Position numbers and translations under genes: made by a program. Below the pieces are notes generated by a model. It ran no database searches. It was not told where the DNA came from and saw only the letters and a program-made list of their open reading frames with translations. Below, in pieces: positions 8,734 to 17,414 of a stretch of DNA of 64,000 nucleotides. The DNA is from an uncultured Flavobacteriales bacterium (GTDB taxonomy: Bacteria; Bacteroidota; Bacteroidia; Flavobacteriales_D; Crocinitomicaceae), in NCBI GenBank assembly GCA_913054135.1, contig CAJXJK010000009.1, positions 124,001 through 188,000 on the forward strand. The letters run 5' to 3'. How positions within the stretch are numbered: position 1 is the first letter of the stretch; every line of letters begins with the position of its first letter.

Positions 8734-9702
8734 ATGGCAAGAATTTTAACAGGAATCCAGAGCACAGGAACACCACACTTAGGAAATATTTTAGGAGCTA
8801 TTATGCCTGCTATCGAAATGGCTAAAGACCCTAACAATGATTCTTTTTTATTCATTGCTGACATGCATTCATTGACACAAATCAAGAATGCTGAAGAAAT
8901 GCGAGAAAACACTTATAGTGTTGCTGCCACTTGGCTAGCTTGCGGATTAGACACTTCGAAATCTACTTTTTATAGACAATCTGATCGCCCTGAGACAACT
9001 GAGTTAACTTGGTATTTATCTTGTTTTTTCCCTTACCAAAGGTTGACCTTAGCTCACTCATTTAAAGATAAAGCTGACAGATTAGGAGATGTTAATACCG
9101 GTCTTTTCTCGTATCCAGTTCTAATGGCTGCTGACATCCTTTTGTATGATGCTGAGTATGTTCCGGTAGGAAAAGATCAAGAACAACACCTTGAATTTAC
9201 TCGTGATGTTGCCCGTAGAATGAATAATGAAATGGGCGAAATATTTGTAATTCCTGAAGCAAAACATAATACTGCTACTCAAAAAGTTCCTGGAACTGAT
9301 GGCGAAAAGATGTCAAAATCTCGTAATAACTTCATCAATATTTTCTTACCAGAAAAGAAGCTGAAGAAGCAAATCAATAGCATTGTTACTGATAGCTTAG
9401 AATTAGAGGAACCTAAAGATCCTGACACATGCAATGCCTATACACTTTATGCTTTACTTGCTAATGATGAGCAAACTGCAAAAATGCGTGACAATTACAC
9501 TGCTGGCGGATGGGGCTATGGCCACACCAAAAAAGCCATCCTAGAATTGATTCTTGAAAACTTCAAAGAAGAACGTGAGAAATACAATTACTACATGGAA
9601 AACACGGCTGAATTAGATAAAGTTTTAGCCGAAGGCGCAGCAAAAGCAAAAGTAATTGCAGATTCTGTTTTAACGAAAGTTAGAGAAAAAACAGGTTACT
9701 AA
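8734..9702 (+). CDS. trpS: Tryptophanyl-tRNA synthetase
   Basis: This class Ic enzyme charges tRNA-Trp. The HIGH-equivalent GTPHLGN lies near the N-terminus (MARILTGIQSTGTPHLGN) and the KMSKS loop reads GEKMSKSRNN. The 322-residue length is normal. I use ATG 8734 since it follows AGG, matches family N-termini and fits the upstream -7 box. It is divergent from plsC and monocistronic. Confidence 0.95.
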   Translation: MARILTGIQSTGTPHLGNILGAIMPAIEMAKDPNNDSFLFIADMHSLTQIKNAEEMRENTYSVAATWLACGLDTSKSTFYRQSDRPETTELTWYLSCFFPYQRLTLAHSFKDKADRLGDVNTGLFSYPVLMAADILLYDAEYVPVGKDQEQHLEFTRDVARRMNNEMGEIFVIPEAKHNTATQKVPGTDGEKMSKSRNNFINIFLPEKKLKKQINSIVTDSLELEEPKDPDTCNAYTLYALLANDEQTAKMRDNYTAGGWGYGHTKKAILELILENFKEEREKYNYYMENTAELDKVLAEGAAKAKVIADSVLTKVREKTGY

Positions 9703-9803
9703 TCATTTTTATTTATCAGTATTAACAAGGGTTTTCAGCCACCTATCGTTATACACATGTATTTTTTGATTATTTTTTAATCAACTTATTGACTATTTTT
9801 TAA

Positions 9804-9811
9804 TAGTTTTG
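9804..9811 (+). promoter_or_regulatory. -7 box before the ORF6N gene
   Basis: TAGTTTTG fits TAnnTTTG, 28 bases before the ATG at 9840. It sits in a very A/T-rich stretch with two copies of TATTTTTTAAT (about 9770-9805). No good -33 box is seen. Confidence 0.4.
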
Positions 9812-9839
9812 TGTTCATAAGTAGGCTAAGCCTCCTATT

Positions 9840-10367
9840 ATGCAGAACAAAATAATTATACCCGAAGAAGTGATTTCTGACAAAATCTATGTCATTAGAG
9901 ATCAAAAAGTAATGTTGGATAAAGACTTGGCAGAACTTTTTCAAGTAAAAGCTAGACGTCTACGTGAGCAGGTCAAAAGAAATATCGATAAGTTCCCACC
10001 TAGATTTATGTTCCAACTCAATAAGAGCGAGACTGACAACATGGTGTCGCATTTTGCGACACCATCAAAACAGCAGCTTGGAGGAAGCCTCCCTTATGTG
10101 TTTACTGAACATGGAATCCTACAATTATCCAATGTAATTAAGAGCAAAAGAGCTACAGAAATGAGCATCAAAATTATTGATGTGTTTGTTAGGATGAGAG
10201 AATTAATTCTTACAAATAAAGACCTTCTCTTAGAACTTGAAGAAATTAAAAAGAAAATGATTTCGCAAGATGAAAAAATAGAAGTTGTTTTTGACTATCT
10301 CACAAAGTTCGTGACTAAAGAGCAAGTACCGCGTGAACAAATTGGATTCAAACCCAAACGCGAATAG
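9840..10367 (+). CDS. ORF6N-domain DNA-binding protein
   Basis: The 175-residue protein shows the ORF6N domain (about 8-100): IYVIRDQKVMLDKDLAELF, then RLREQVKRNIDKFPPRFMFQL and LPYVFTEHGILQLSNVIKS. The C-terminus is a charged helix ending KPKRE. ORF6N domains come from phage and are thought to bind DNA, but many Bacteroidetes chromosomes carry isolated copies of unknown role. It stands alone between trpS and dnaE2, with no other phage gene nearby. Confidence 0.85.
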   Translation: MQNKIIIPEEVISDKIYVIRDQKVMLDKDLAELFQVKARRLREQVKRNIDKFPPRFMFQLNKSETDNMVSHFATPSKQQLGGSLPYVFTEHGILQLSNVIKSKRATEMSIKIIDVFVRMRELILTNKDLLLELEEIKKKMISQDEKIEVVFDYLTKFVTKEQVPREQIGFKPKRE

Positions 10368-10503
10368 CGTTTTCTCATTCTTGGTGGAAGCAAATCAAAT
10401 TTGGTAGATGTGATTGATTAAGTATTAAGAAGAAAAGCCCCGAACCGGCTTTACCTTCTACTTTGTTGAATTGAACTTTAATAGTTCACCATATACCTTA
10501 ACC

Positions 10504-13500
10504 TTGTACCTGAATACGCACTCTTACTACAGTTTGCGATACGGAACTCTTAGCCCCAAAATGTTGCTCAGTTTAGCACAACAAAATGGAGTTGAACATC
10601 TTGCTATCACAGACATTAACAACACTTCGGCTTGCCTCACTTTACTAAGAGAGGCCAAGCAAACTGATATCAAAATATCATGCGGAATCGATTTTAGAAA
10701 TGGAATTGAGCAGCTCTTTATTGCCATTGCCAAAACCAATGAAGGTTTCCAAGAAATCAATGCCTACCTCACTCCTTTTCTAATCAATAAAACAGCAATT
10801 GAAAGTGGTCATATTGAGATTCCGGCCAAGGCACCCAATTTCAAAAACGTCTTCGTCATCTATCCTTATAAAAAAGGAGAAGATATCAATACTAGAAAAC
10901 TAAAAGCCTATGAGTTCGTGGGCATCACCATTGATGATCTAGATTATATCAGAATCAAAAAAGTAGACACCTCAAAATGTGTCATGCTACAAACAGTATC
11001 GTTCAGGCATAAAAAAGATTTTAATGCCCACCGATTATTAAGAGCGATAGATAAAAACACCCTGCTTAGCAAACTGCCTGAAAGCGAACAAAGTGATCCT
11101 GAACATAAAATGCTTCATATTGAAAAATTGCTAAAAACGTATGAAAATCATCCAAAAACAATCAAAAACACGCAATTTATACTCAAAAACAGCAAAATAA
11201 GCTTTGGTTTTGATGATGAGATGATTCCGCAAAATCAAAAATTCTACGGTGAAAATGCCGAAGAAGATGAAGCACTTTTAATGAAATTATGCGAAGAAGG
11301 CATTCCGTATCGCTACCCTGAGCAAACCGAAAAGATTAAGGCCAGAATTGAAATGGAAATTGAGACCATTAAAAAAATGGGATTCATCTCTTACTTTTTG
11401 ATGAATTGGGACATTGTAAACTACGCCCGCTCAAAAGGATATTTTTATGTGGGAAGAGGAAGTGGTGCCAATTCAGTTATTGCTTATTTATTACGAATAA
11501 CTGATGTAGACCCTATTGAATTAGACCTCTATTTTGAGCGATTCATTAACCTATACCGAACCAATCCACCAGATTTTGACATTGACTTCTCTTGGAGAGA
11601 CCGAGATGACGTTACAAACTATATGTTTAAACGTTTTCAAAACTGTGCGCTTGTTGCTACCTATAACACCTTTCAGGCCCGTGCAGTGAGGCGTGAACTG
11701 GGTAAAGTGTTTGGTTTACCTAAGGCAGAAATTGATAAATTGAATAAAGGCTACATTAACACTTGGGAATTGAATCATTTAACCCAATTAGTACTCAAAT
11801 ACAGCAGCCATATTCATGGTTTTCCGAGTCATTTAAGCATACATTCAAGCGGTATCATTATCAGTGAAAAACCCATTCATTATTTCACACCAACTTTTAT
11901 GCCTCCGAAGGGTTTCCCTACCATTCAATTTGACATGCATGTAGCTGAAGATGTTGGCCTATTCAAATTTGATATTCTTAGTCAAAGAGGGCTCGGTAAA
12001 ATCAAAGATGCTATGGAGATTATCCGCCAAACAAAACCTGAAGAAGCCGCCGAAATTGACATTCATGATATGAGACGTTTCAAAAAAGATGAAAAGATCA
12101 AGAAAATGCTGCGAAACGCGAAAGCTATTGGCTGCTTTTATGTTGAATCGTCAGCAATGCGCATGTTATTGAGAAAGCTACAAGTAGACGATTACCTAGG
12201 ATTAGTGGCTGCGAGCTCAGTGATTAGACCTGGTGTAGCACAATCAGGAATGATGCAAGCTTACATCATGCGTCACCGATATCCAGAAAAAAGGAAAGAA
12301 GCGCATCCCGTTTTGCTTAATCTCATGCCCGAAACCTATGGCGTAATGGTATATCAAGAAGATGTGATTAAAGTAGCTCACTACTTTGCAGGATTAACCT
12401 TGGGTGAAGCAGATAAAATGCGAAGAGGAATGTCGGGGAAGTACAGATCTAGGGCTGAGTTTGATGCCGTAAAAGATAAATTCTTTCACAACTGCATTCA
12501 TAAAAAAGGACACTCACCTGAGCTCACTGCAGAGGTGTGGCGACAAACAGCAAGTTTTGCCGGTTATGCTTTTGCAAAAGGACATTCCGCTTCTTATGCC
12601 GTTGAGAGTTATCAAAGTTTATTTCTCAAAGCTTACTATCCGCTTGAATATATGGTAGCGACCATAAATAATTATGGTGGATTTTATAGAACCGAACTCT
12701 ACGCTTTAGAAGCTAGATTACATGGCGGAATTCTACACGCGCCTTGCATAAACAAAAGCCGATTAGAAACTTCATTGCAAGGCAATGACATCTTCATAGG
12801 CTTTCACCTCTTGCACGGATTTGAAAGTAGCAAAGCAAGAGAAATAGTTGCTGAAAGAGAATTCGGCGGACCATTTACAGACTTCAATGACTTTTTAGAC
12901 AGGGTCAATATTTCATTAGAAACTATCAGCACACTGATTAGAATTGACGCCTTCAGATTCACAAAAAAAGATAAACGAAGTTTACTGTGGGAAGCACACT
13001 TTAAACTTGATAAAATGTCGGCGAAAAAAGTAGAAGAACGTGCTGCAAAATATCCCATGCGCGACCTTTTCAAAACAGAGCATAAAGAGTATGAAATACC
13101 TGATTTAGAAAACAGCTGGCAAGAAGACACTTTTGATCAAATAGAACTGATTGGATTCTCACTTCACAACATCTTTAACATCATGCGGCCAGATGATACG
13201 CCTGCAGTATTAGCAAAAGACCTTCACAAATATATTGGGCAAGTTGTATGGATAAAAGGCTACCTCATCCACCGAAAAAGAACGAGTACTAAAAACAAAG
13301 ACAAGATGTTTTTCGGAACCTTTTTAGATGAAGAAGGACAATGGTTAGACTCTGTTCACTTTCCCATAATAGCCAAGCAATTTCCGTTCAGAGGAACCGG
13401 AGTTTACAAAGTAAAGGGAAAGGTGCTAGAAGATTTTGACTGTATCAACATTGAAGCCGAATACATGGAGAAGTTAGATGTAATAGAAGATCCGAGATAC

Positions 13501-13572
13501 TCAGAAGTAAGAGATGAAGAAAAGGAGAAAACAGTGGTGACGAGAAATAGGAGGATTGATTATTGGGCGTGA
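10504..13572 (+). CDS. dnaE2: DNA polymerase III alpha-like subunit, error-prone type
   Basis: This is a C-family DNA polymerase of about 1022 residues, shorter than replicative DnaE (about 1160). Domains in order are a PHP domain (HSYYSLRYGT..., ITDINN), the polymerase core with PDFDIDF and KFDIL carrying the three catalytic aspartates, a helix-hairpin-helix region, and a C-terminal OB fold (GQVVWIKGYLI). No ATG is available. I prefer TTG 10504 (MYLNTHSYYS...), which matches related N-termini, over TTG 10471. It precedes dinB, and this second DnaE paired with a Y-family polymerase suggests damage-induced lesion bypass like ImuB-DnaE2. No LexA box was recognised. Confidence 0.85.
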   Translation: MYLNTHSYYSLRYGTLSPKMLLSLAQQNGVEHLAITDINNTSACLTLLREAKQTDIKISCGIDFRNGIEQLFIAIAKTNEGFQEINAYLTPFLINKTAIESGHIEIPAKAPNFKNVFVIYPYKKGEDINTRKLKAYEFVGITIDDLDYIRIKKVDTSKCVMLQTVSFRHKKDFNAHRLLRAIDKNTLLSKLPESEQSDPEHKMLHIEKLLKTYENHPKTIKNTQFILKNSKISFGFDDEMIPQNQKFYGENAEEDEALLMKLCEEGIPYRYPEQTEKIKARIEMEIETIKKMGFISYFLMNWDIVNYARSKGYFYVGRGSGANSVIAYLLRITDVDPIELDLYFERFINLYRTNPPDFDIDFSWRDRDDVTNYMFKRFQNCALVATYNTFQARAVRRELGKVFGLPKAEIDKLNKGYINTWELNHLTQLVLKYSSHIHGFPSHLSIHSSGIIISEKPIHYFTPTFMPPKGFPTIQFDMHVAEDVGLFKFDILSQRGLGKIKDAMEIIRQTKPEEAAEIDIHDMRRFKKDEKIKKMLRNAKAIGCFYVESSAMRMLLRKLQVDDYLGLVAASSVIRPGVAQSGMMQAYIMRHRYPEKRKEAHPVLLNLMPETYGVMVYQEDVIKVAHYFAGLTLGEADKMRRGMSGKYRSRAEFDAVKDKFFHNCIHKKGHSPELTAEVWRQTASFAGYAFAKGHSASYAVESYQSLFLKAYYPLEYMVATINNYGGFYRTELYALEARLHGGILHAPCINKSRLETSLQGNDIFIGFHLLHGFESSKAREIVAEREFGGPFTDFNDFLDRVNISLETISTLIRIDAFRFTKKDKRSLLWEAHFKLDKMSAKKVEERAAKYPMRDLFKTEHKEYEIPDLENSWQEDTFDQIELIGFSLHNIFNIMRPDDTPAVLAKDLHKYIGQVVWIKGYLIHRKRTSTKNKDKMFFGTFLDEEGQWLDSVHFPIIAKQFPFRGTGVYKVKGKVLEDFDCINIEAEYMEKLDVIEDPRYSEVRDEEKEKTVVTRNRRIDYWA

Positions 13573-13575
13573 CGT

Positions 13576-13665
13576 TTCGGGCGAGATGACAAATGACGTG
13601 TTTCGTGTTTCGAGTGGGATGACAAATGATTTCGAGACTGGAGACTCGAAACTCGAACGATTTGA
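13576..13665. repeat. 90-bp direct repeat, copy A (before dinB)
   Basis: This segment begins four bases after the dnaE2 stop and is repeated at 14967-15056 with only two differences in 90 bases (A/G in the GACAAATGACG part, C/G in the GAGACTCGAA part). Inside it are two GATGACAAATGA words (13585-13596, 13618-13629) and CTCGAAA words complementary to the TTTCGAG tandem unit that follows. Confidence 0.9.
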
Positions 13666-13680
13666 CAAATGAATTCTGAG

Positions 13681-13736
13681 TTTCGAGTTTCGAGTTTCGA
13701 GTTTCGAGTTTCGAGTTTCGAGTTTCGAGTTTCGAA
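13681..13736. repeat. Heptanucleotide tandem repeat, eight copies of TTTCGAG
   Basis: Seven perfect TTTCGAG units (13681-13729) and an eighth ending in A (13730-13736) lie just 15 bases before the dinB ATG. There are no interruptions, so the tract is likely to change length by slippage. It lies outside the coding region, so length changes alter spacing rather than reading frame. Confidence 0.95.
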
Positions 13737-13751
13737 TAAATTAAAAAACAA

Positions 13752-14957
13752 ATGAGAGCAATAATGCATATGGATTTGGACACTTTTTTCGTGTCTTGTG
13801 AGCGACTAATAGATAGTAAGTTAATTGGTAAACCTGTGATGATTGGTGGAACCTCAGACAGAGGTGTTGTGGCTGCCTGCTCGTATGAAGCTCGGCGGTT
13901 TGGAATTCATTCTGCTATGCCCATGAGGATGGCAAAACAACTGTGCCCTGAAGCCATAATTTTAAGAGGAAACTCGGGTGTTTACAGCAAATTTTCTGAT
14001 AACGTTACTGACATTATTAAAGAGGCCGTTCCGCTTTATGAAAAAAGTTCGGTAGATGAATTTTATGCTGACTTAACTGGAATGGATCGCTTTTATGGCT
14101 GCCAAATGTTCGCTTCTGAACTCAGGGCTAAAATCATCAAAGAAACTGGTCTTCCTATTTCGTTTGGGCTCTCAGTAAATAAGACTGTTTCAAAAATTGC
14201 TACGGGTGAAGCAAAACCTAACAATGAAATCAATGTTATTTCAGGAACCGAGAAGCCATTTTTAGCTCCCTTATCTGTCAAAAAGATTCCAATGGTTGGA
14301 GACAAAACCTACCGATCACTTTGCAATTTGGGCGTGAAGAGAATTCAAACTGTACAAGAAATGCCCATTGAAGTAATGGAAAGAGTCTTTGGTAAAAACG
14401 GTATCATGATTTGGAAAAAAGCGAGTGGAATAGATAATTCACCCGTGATATCTTATCAAGAACGAAAGTCAATATCCACCGAACGAACTTTTGATAAAGA
14501 CACCATTGATACCGTGAAATTAGAAGGCATCATCACTGCAATAGCGGAAAATCTAGTTTATCAGTTAAGGCGTGGCAACAAAGTGACAGCCTGTGTTTCT
14601 GTAAAAGTCAGATACTCCGATTTTCAAACGCATACCGTACAAAAAAGAATACCCTATAGCGCATCTGATCATACCATTGTTCCGTTAGTATTAGAACTAT
14701 TTCGTAAGCTCTATAACCGAAGAATGTTAGTGCGACTAATAGGTGTGAAGTTTACTCATTTAGTAGAGGGCGGACATCAAATCAATCTATTTGAAGACAC
14801 AAACGTCATCAGTCTTTATCAAGCCATGGATCACATAAGAGAAAAATATGGTGATAGAGCAATAATGAAAGCGTCAGGGATGGGAGCGAAAAGTATTAGT
14901 AGGTGGAACCCTTTTAACGGTGGGCCGCCGCCTTTGTTAGCTAATAGAAGAAGATAA
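13752..14957 (+). CDS. dinB: DNA polymerase IV-like Y-family polymerase
   Basis: This is a lesion-bypass polymerase of 401 residues. The N-terminal MHMDLDTFFVSCE and the catalytic SSVDEFYADLTG are typical, followed by a thumb region (PMVGDKTYRSLCNLG) and the little-finger domain. The product ends in a basic tail (LLANRRR) without a clear clamp-binding motif. It follows dnaE2 by 179 bases that hold a 90-bp repeat and a heptamer tract, and a second copy of the 90-bp repeat follows its stop, so the gene is bracketed by direct repeats. It probably works with the upstream DnaE2. Confidence 0.92.
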   Translation: MRAIMHMDLDTFFVSCERLIDSKLIGKPVMIGGTSDRGVVAACSYEARRFGIHSAMPMRMAKQLCPEAIILRGNSGVYSKFSDNVTDIIKEAVPLYEKSSVDEFYADLTGMDRFYGCQMFASELRAKIIKETGLPISFGLSVNKTVSKIATGEAKPNNEINVISGTEKPFLAPLSVKKIPMVGDKTYRSLCNLGVKRIQTVQEMPIEVMERVFGKNGIMIWKKASGIDNSPVISYQERKSISTERTFDKDTIDTVKLEGIITAIAENLVYQLRRGNKVTACVSVKVRYSDFQTHTVQKRIPYSASDHTIVPLVLELFRKLYNRRMLVRLIGVKFTHLVEGGHQINLFEDTNVISLYQAMDHIREKYGDRAIMKASGMGAKSISRWNPFNGGPPPLLANRRR

Positions 14958-14966
14958 GCGCTTCGC

Positions 14967-15056
14967 TTCGGGCGAGATGACAAGTGACGTGTTTCGTGTT
15001 TCGAGTGGGATGACAAATGATTTCGAGACTGGAGACTGGAAACTCGAACGATTTGA
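14967..15056. repeat. 90-bp direct repeat, copy B (after dinB)
   Basis: This copy matches 13576-13665 at 88 of 90 bases and begins nine bases after the dinB stop. The stretch to 15162 holds no gene, but a third fragment of the same family, GATGACAAATGA, occurs at 15114-15125, so the element may be a dispersed intergenic repeat of this genome. Confidence 0.9.
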
Positions 15057-15162
15057 TGTGGAAAGTTTTTGACGCGTCCTGGCTTCGCAGGGCTATTCGT
15101 TTTTCGGATTCGAGATGACAAATGAAAAGTCTCGATAGTTTAAGAAATGATATCTTTAATCC

Positions 15163-16056
15163 ATGAAAATTAGCAAATTAACAATATTAAGTATACTTCT
15201 TTTCTCTTGCAGTTCAGAGCCAACTCAAGAAACAGTAAACATTGAAGTAGAGAGTGACACATTAGCAATGGTTGAAGATGATTCAACGATAGCACAAATT
15301 GAAGAAGAGGTAGACATAGATACAACAGTTTATGAAGTGCTTACTTTTGGATATGCCAATGAAACCGGAGACACCTTACTTCAAATGAACAAAGAAGATG
15401 GCCCTCAGCCCGAGGAATTCAAATATGCCATAAACAAAGAAGGTACAATATCGAAAATCGCATATATCGGTAAACAAGAATCAGGTCAATTTGACACTCA
15501 CCGCGACAATCACTATAACTTCAACAATGCCGAAGGTCAATTATATGAAATGAAAGAAGGCCTAGCAGACGAATGGAATACAACCTTATTTTTAACCGAA
15601 GAATTTAGATCAAACCGAACTATACTAAAAGCAGAAAAGGAATCAAGTAAAAGTCTAAGTAACTCACAAATAAGCCAAATTGAAGAGCGCAAGCAAAGAA
15701 CAATTAAGAAATCAGAACTCTCTAAATCATATGGCGAAAAAGGATCACTCTACTTCCTTGAATTCGAAAAAGAAAAAGACTCTTGCCTGGTATCAATTGT
15801 TTGGGTAAGAGAACAAAGATTTACCTATCTCGATTTCCCAGCAAAATATGACGAAATGAGCACTTGGAGAGTAGATGATGGCGGAGAGTTTTACTTTGAA
15901 TATTACCATATAATTGCAGTTTTTGAAAGCGAAAACGGAATCGAAATAATGACCGATTGGGTAGGAGCTGAAGGCAGTAGTATAAACTATTTACTTGCGA
16001 GAGGAGACAAATTTGAATCTGTGGGCGGAGCCTATCGATACCAAGCACCAATGTAG
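15163..16056 (+). CDS. Putative lipoprotein of unknown function
   Basis: The 297-residue protein has a short lipoprotein signal (MKISKLTILSILLFSCSS, lipobox LFSC, Cys16) and then an acidic linker (residues 20-55, rich in Glu, Asp and Thr). The rest is a soluble domain that I do not recognise, with many aromatic and acidic residues and a WVGAEGSS segment near the end. It is expected in the periplasm or on a membrane leaflet. The next gene starts 40 bases later on the same strand and also looks membrane-anchored, so the two may form a unit. Confidence 0.75.
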   Translation: MKISKLTILSILLFSCSSEPTQETVNIEVESDTLAMVEDDSTIAQIEEEVDIDTTVYEVLTFGYANETGDTLLQMNKEDGPQPEEFKYAINKEGTISKIAYIGKQESGQFDTHRDNHYNFNNAEGQLYEMKEGLADEWNTTLFLTEEFRSNRTILKAEKESSKSLSNSQISQIEERKQRTIKKSELSKSYGEKGSLYFLEFEKEKDSCLVSIVWVREQRFTYLDFPAKYDEMSTWRVDDGGEFYFEYYHIIAVFESENGIEIMTDWVGAEGSSINYLLARGDKFESVGGAYRYQAPM

Positions 16057-16096
16057 TCCCAACCAATTAAGGAAGCTGAGCGTGACTTAAGGTAGA

Positions 16097-16846
16097 ATGA
16101 TCCCAAAACAACACATCTGGAAAGCTATATGCATTTGTTTCATGTTTTCAGCATGCATGTCAAATTCGTTTGATAAGCAAAAGTTTACTGAGCTCAAAAA
16201 ACTATCAAGCGAAGGATATTCACAGGCAATCTATGAAAGTCCACAAAACCCAGATGACACCTTGCTGTCGCCTTACTCCATTGAACTCACAATAAGCAGC
16301 AGCCTGGCATCTCGTGACCCTCTTTATTTAGAAACAGAGAAAGGTAAATACAAATTTGAGCAGCCAAAACTCGAAATGAAAACGGCTGATGTTTGTGGCA
16401 AAGAATTGACTCCAGTTACTTCCGATCCTTATCCTGAAAATGCAGCAATAATATATGCTACCGAAGATGATATTGTAGACGATACCTGCATATACTTATC
16501 AGACATTGATGAGGTCTATTATGAAGGGCAAATATCTCAAAAACTGGCTACAAAGGTTGACCATAATAAAAGAGAAGAATCACACAAAAAAGAGAAAAAA
16601 GAACCCACTCAGTTTCCGTCAGGCTGGTTAATAGCCACTTTAATATCAGGGATTATTCTAACGGCGGCAATTTTTGCCTTTTTTGATGCTATCAACGACC
16701 CAGATTGCTTCACCGTTATCATTTTAGGCATTTTCTTTGCCGGACTTGCTTGGGTGACAGGGCTCGTAACCACAATTCTTTTAGCGTTCTTTATATTTCA
16801 CTTGGTCAAATATGTAAAGCAACAAAAAAAGCTAAAAAATGCATAA
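16097..16846 (+). CDS. Putative membrane-anchored lipoprotein
   Basis: The 249-residue protein begins with a lipoprotein-like signal (ICICFMFSACMSNS, lipobox FSAC). It has a periplasmic domain of about 150 residues ending in a highly charged Lys/Glu linker, then two hydrophobic segments (WLIATLISGIILTAAIFAFF and the later FTVIILGIFFAGLAWVTG region) and a basic end. I do not recognise the family. Its stop overlaps the start of the pseudouridine synthase by 8 bases, so translation is coupled, although no functional link is evident. Confidence 0.65.
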   Translation: MIPKQHIWKAICICFMFSACMSNSFDKQKFTELKKLSSEGYSQAIYESPQNPDDTLLSPYSIELTISSSLASRDPLYLETEKGKYKFEQPKLEMKTADVCGKELTPVTSDPYPENAAIIYATEDDIVDDTCIYLSDIDEVYYEGQISQKLATKVDHNKREESHKKEKKEPTQFPSGWLIATLISGIILTAAIFAFFDAINDPDCFTVIILGIFFAGLAWVTGLVTTILLAFFIFHLVKYVKQQKKLKNA

Positions 16847-17414
16847 ACATTACATCATTCACAAACCGTTTGGCTACCTCAGCCAATTCATAGCGAATGG
16901 AAAAACCAAGAGTCGACATAAGTACCTAGGCGAGTTGTATGATTTTCCTGAAGGCACCATGAGTATTGGCCGATTAGATTTACAATCTGAAGGGCTGCTT
17001 TTTTTGACAACTGATGGCCAAGTTTCACATGAAGTTAGGAGCAAAAAAATTGAAAAAGAATACTACGTCCAGTTAGACGGTGAGGTAACTAATGAGGCCC
17101 TGGAAAAATTACAAAATGGAGTAGAAATCTCAACCGATTCTGGGCCTTATCAAACACTTCCTAGCACAGCCAAAATCATTGAAGACCCAAATTTTGGAAT
17201 AAGAGTGGGAAGAAAAGTAAGAGATGATAGACACGGACCAACAACTTGGGTTTCTATCACCATCAATGAAGGCAAATTCAGACAGGTAAGAAAGATGACC
17301 GCAGCTGTCGGCTATCCAACATTGAGATTAGTTAGAGTGCGAATAGGTGATATTTTGCTAGATGGTCTTACATTAGGCGAAGTAAAAGAAGTTGACAACC
17401 TATTCAATGCATAA
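16839..17414 (+). CDS. rluE: 23S rRNA pseudouridine synthase, RluE/RluB-like
   Basis: The 191-residue enzyme isomerises a uridine of large-subunit rRNA. The catalytic aspartate lies in SIGRLDLQSEGLLFLTTD, and the later EGKFRQVRKMTAAVG is the second conserved block of this family. There is no N-terminal S4 domain, so it resembles RluE rather than RluB/RluF. It is embedded in a coupled run: its start overlaps the previous gene by 8 bases and its end overlaps the YfhO gene by 8 bases. The exact target uridine is inferred from E. coli RluE and is not certain. Confidence 0.85.
   Translation: MHKHYIIHKPFGYLSQFIANGKTKSRHKYLGELYDFPEGTMSIGRLDLQSEGLLFLTTDGQVSHEVRSKKIEKEYYVQLDGEVTNEALEKLQNGVEISTDSGPYQTLPSTAKIIEDPNFGIRVGRKVRDDRHGPTTWVSITINEGKFRQVRKMTAAVGYPTLRLVRVRIGDILLDGLTLGEVKEVDNLFNA

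Noticed and set aside
10434-10452. Terminator after the ORF6N gene
   Set aside because: AAAGCC/GGCTTT can pair, but the stem is short and no T-run follows.
13681-13736. CRISPR array
   Set aside because: The 7-base units are perfectly tandem with no spacers, and no cas gene is near.
13445-13783. Minus-strand frames rich in repeated ETRNSKL residues over the heptamer tract
   Set aside because: They are translations of the TTTCGAG tandem repeat and of the end of dnaE2 in the wrong strand; no start context or family likeness.
16705-16893. 62-residue plus-strand frame across the 16846 stop
   Set aside because: It overlaps two genes in another frame and shows no protein-like pattern.
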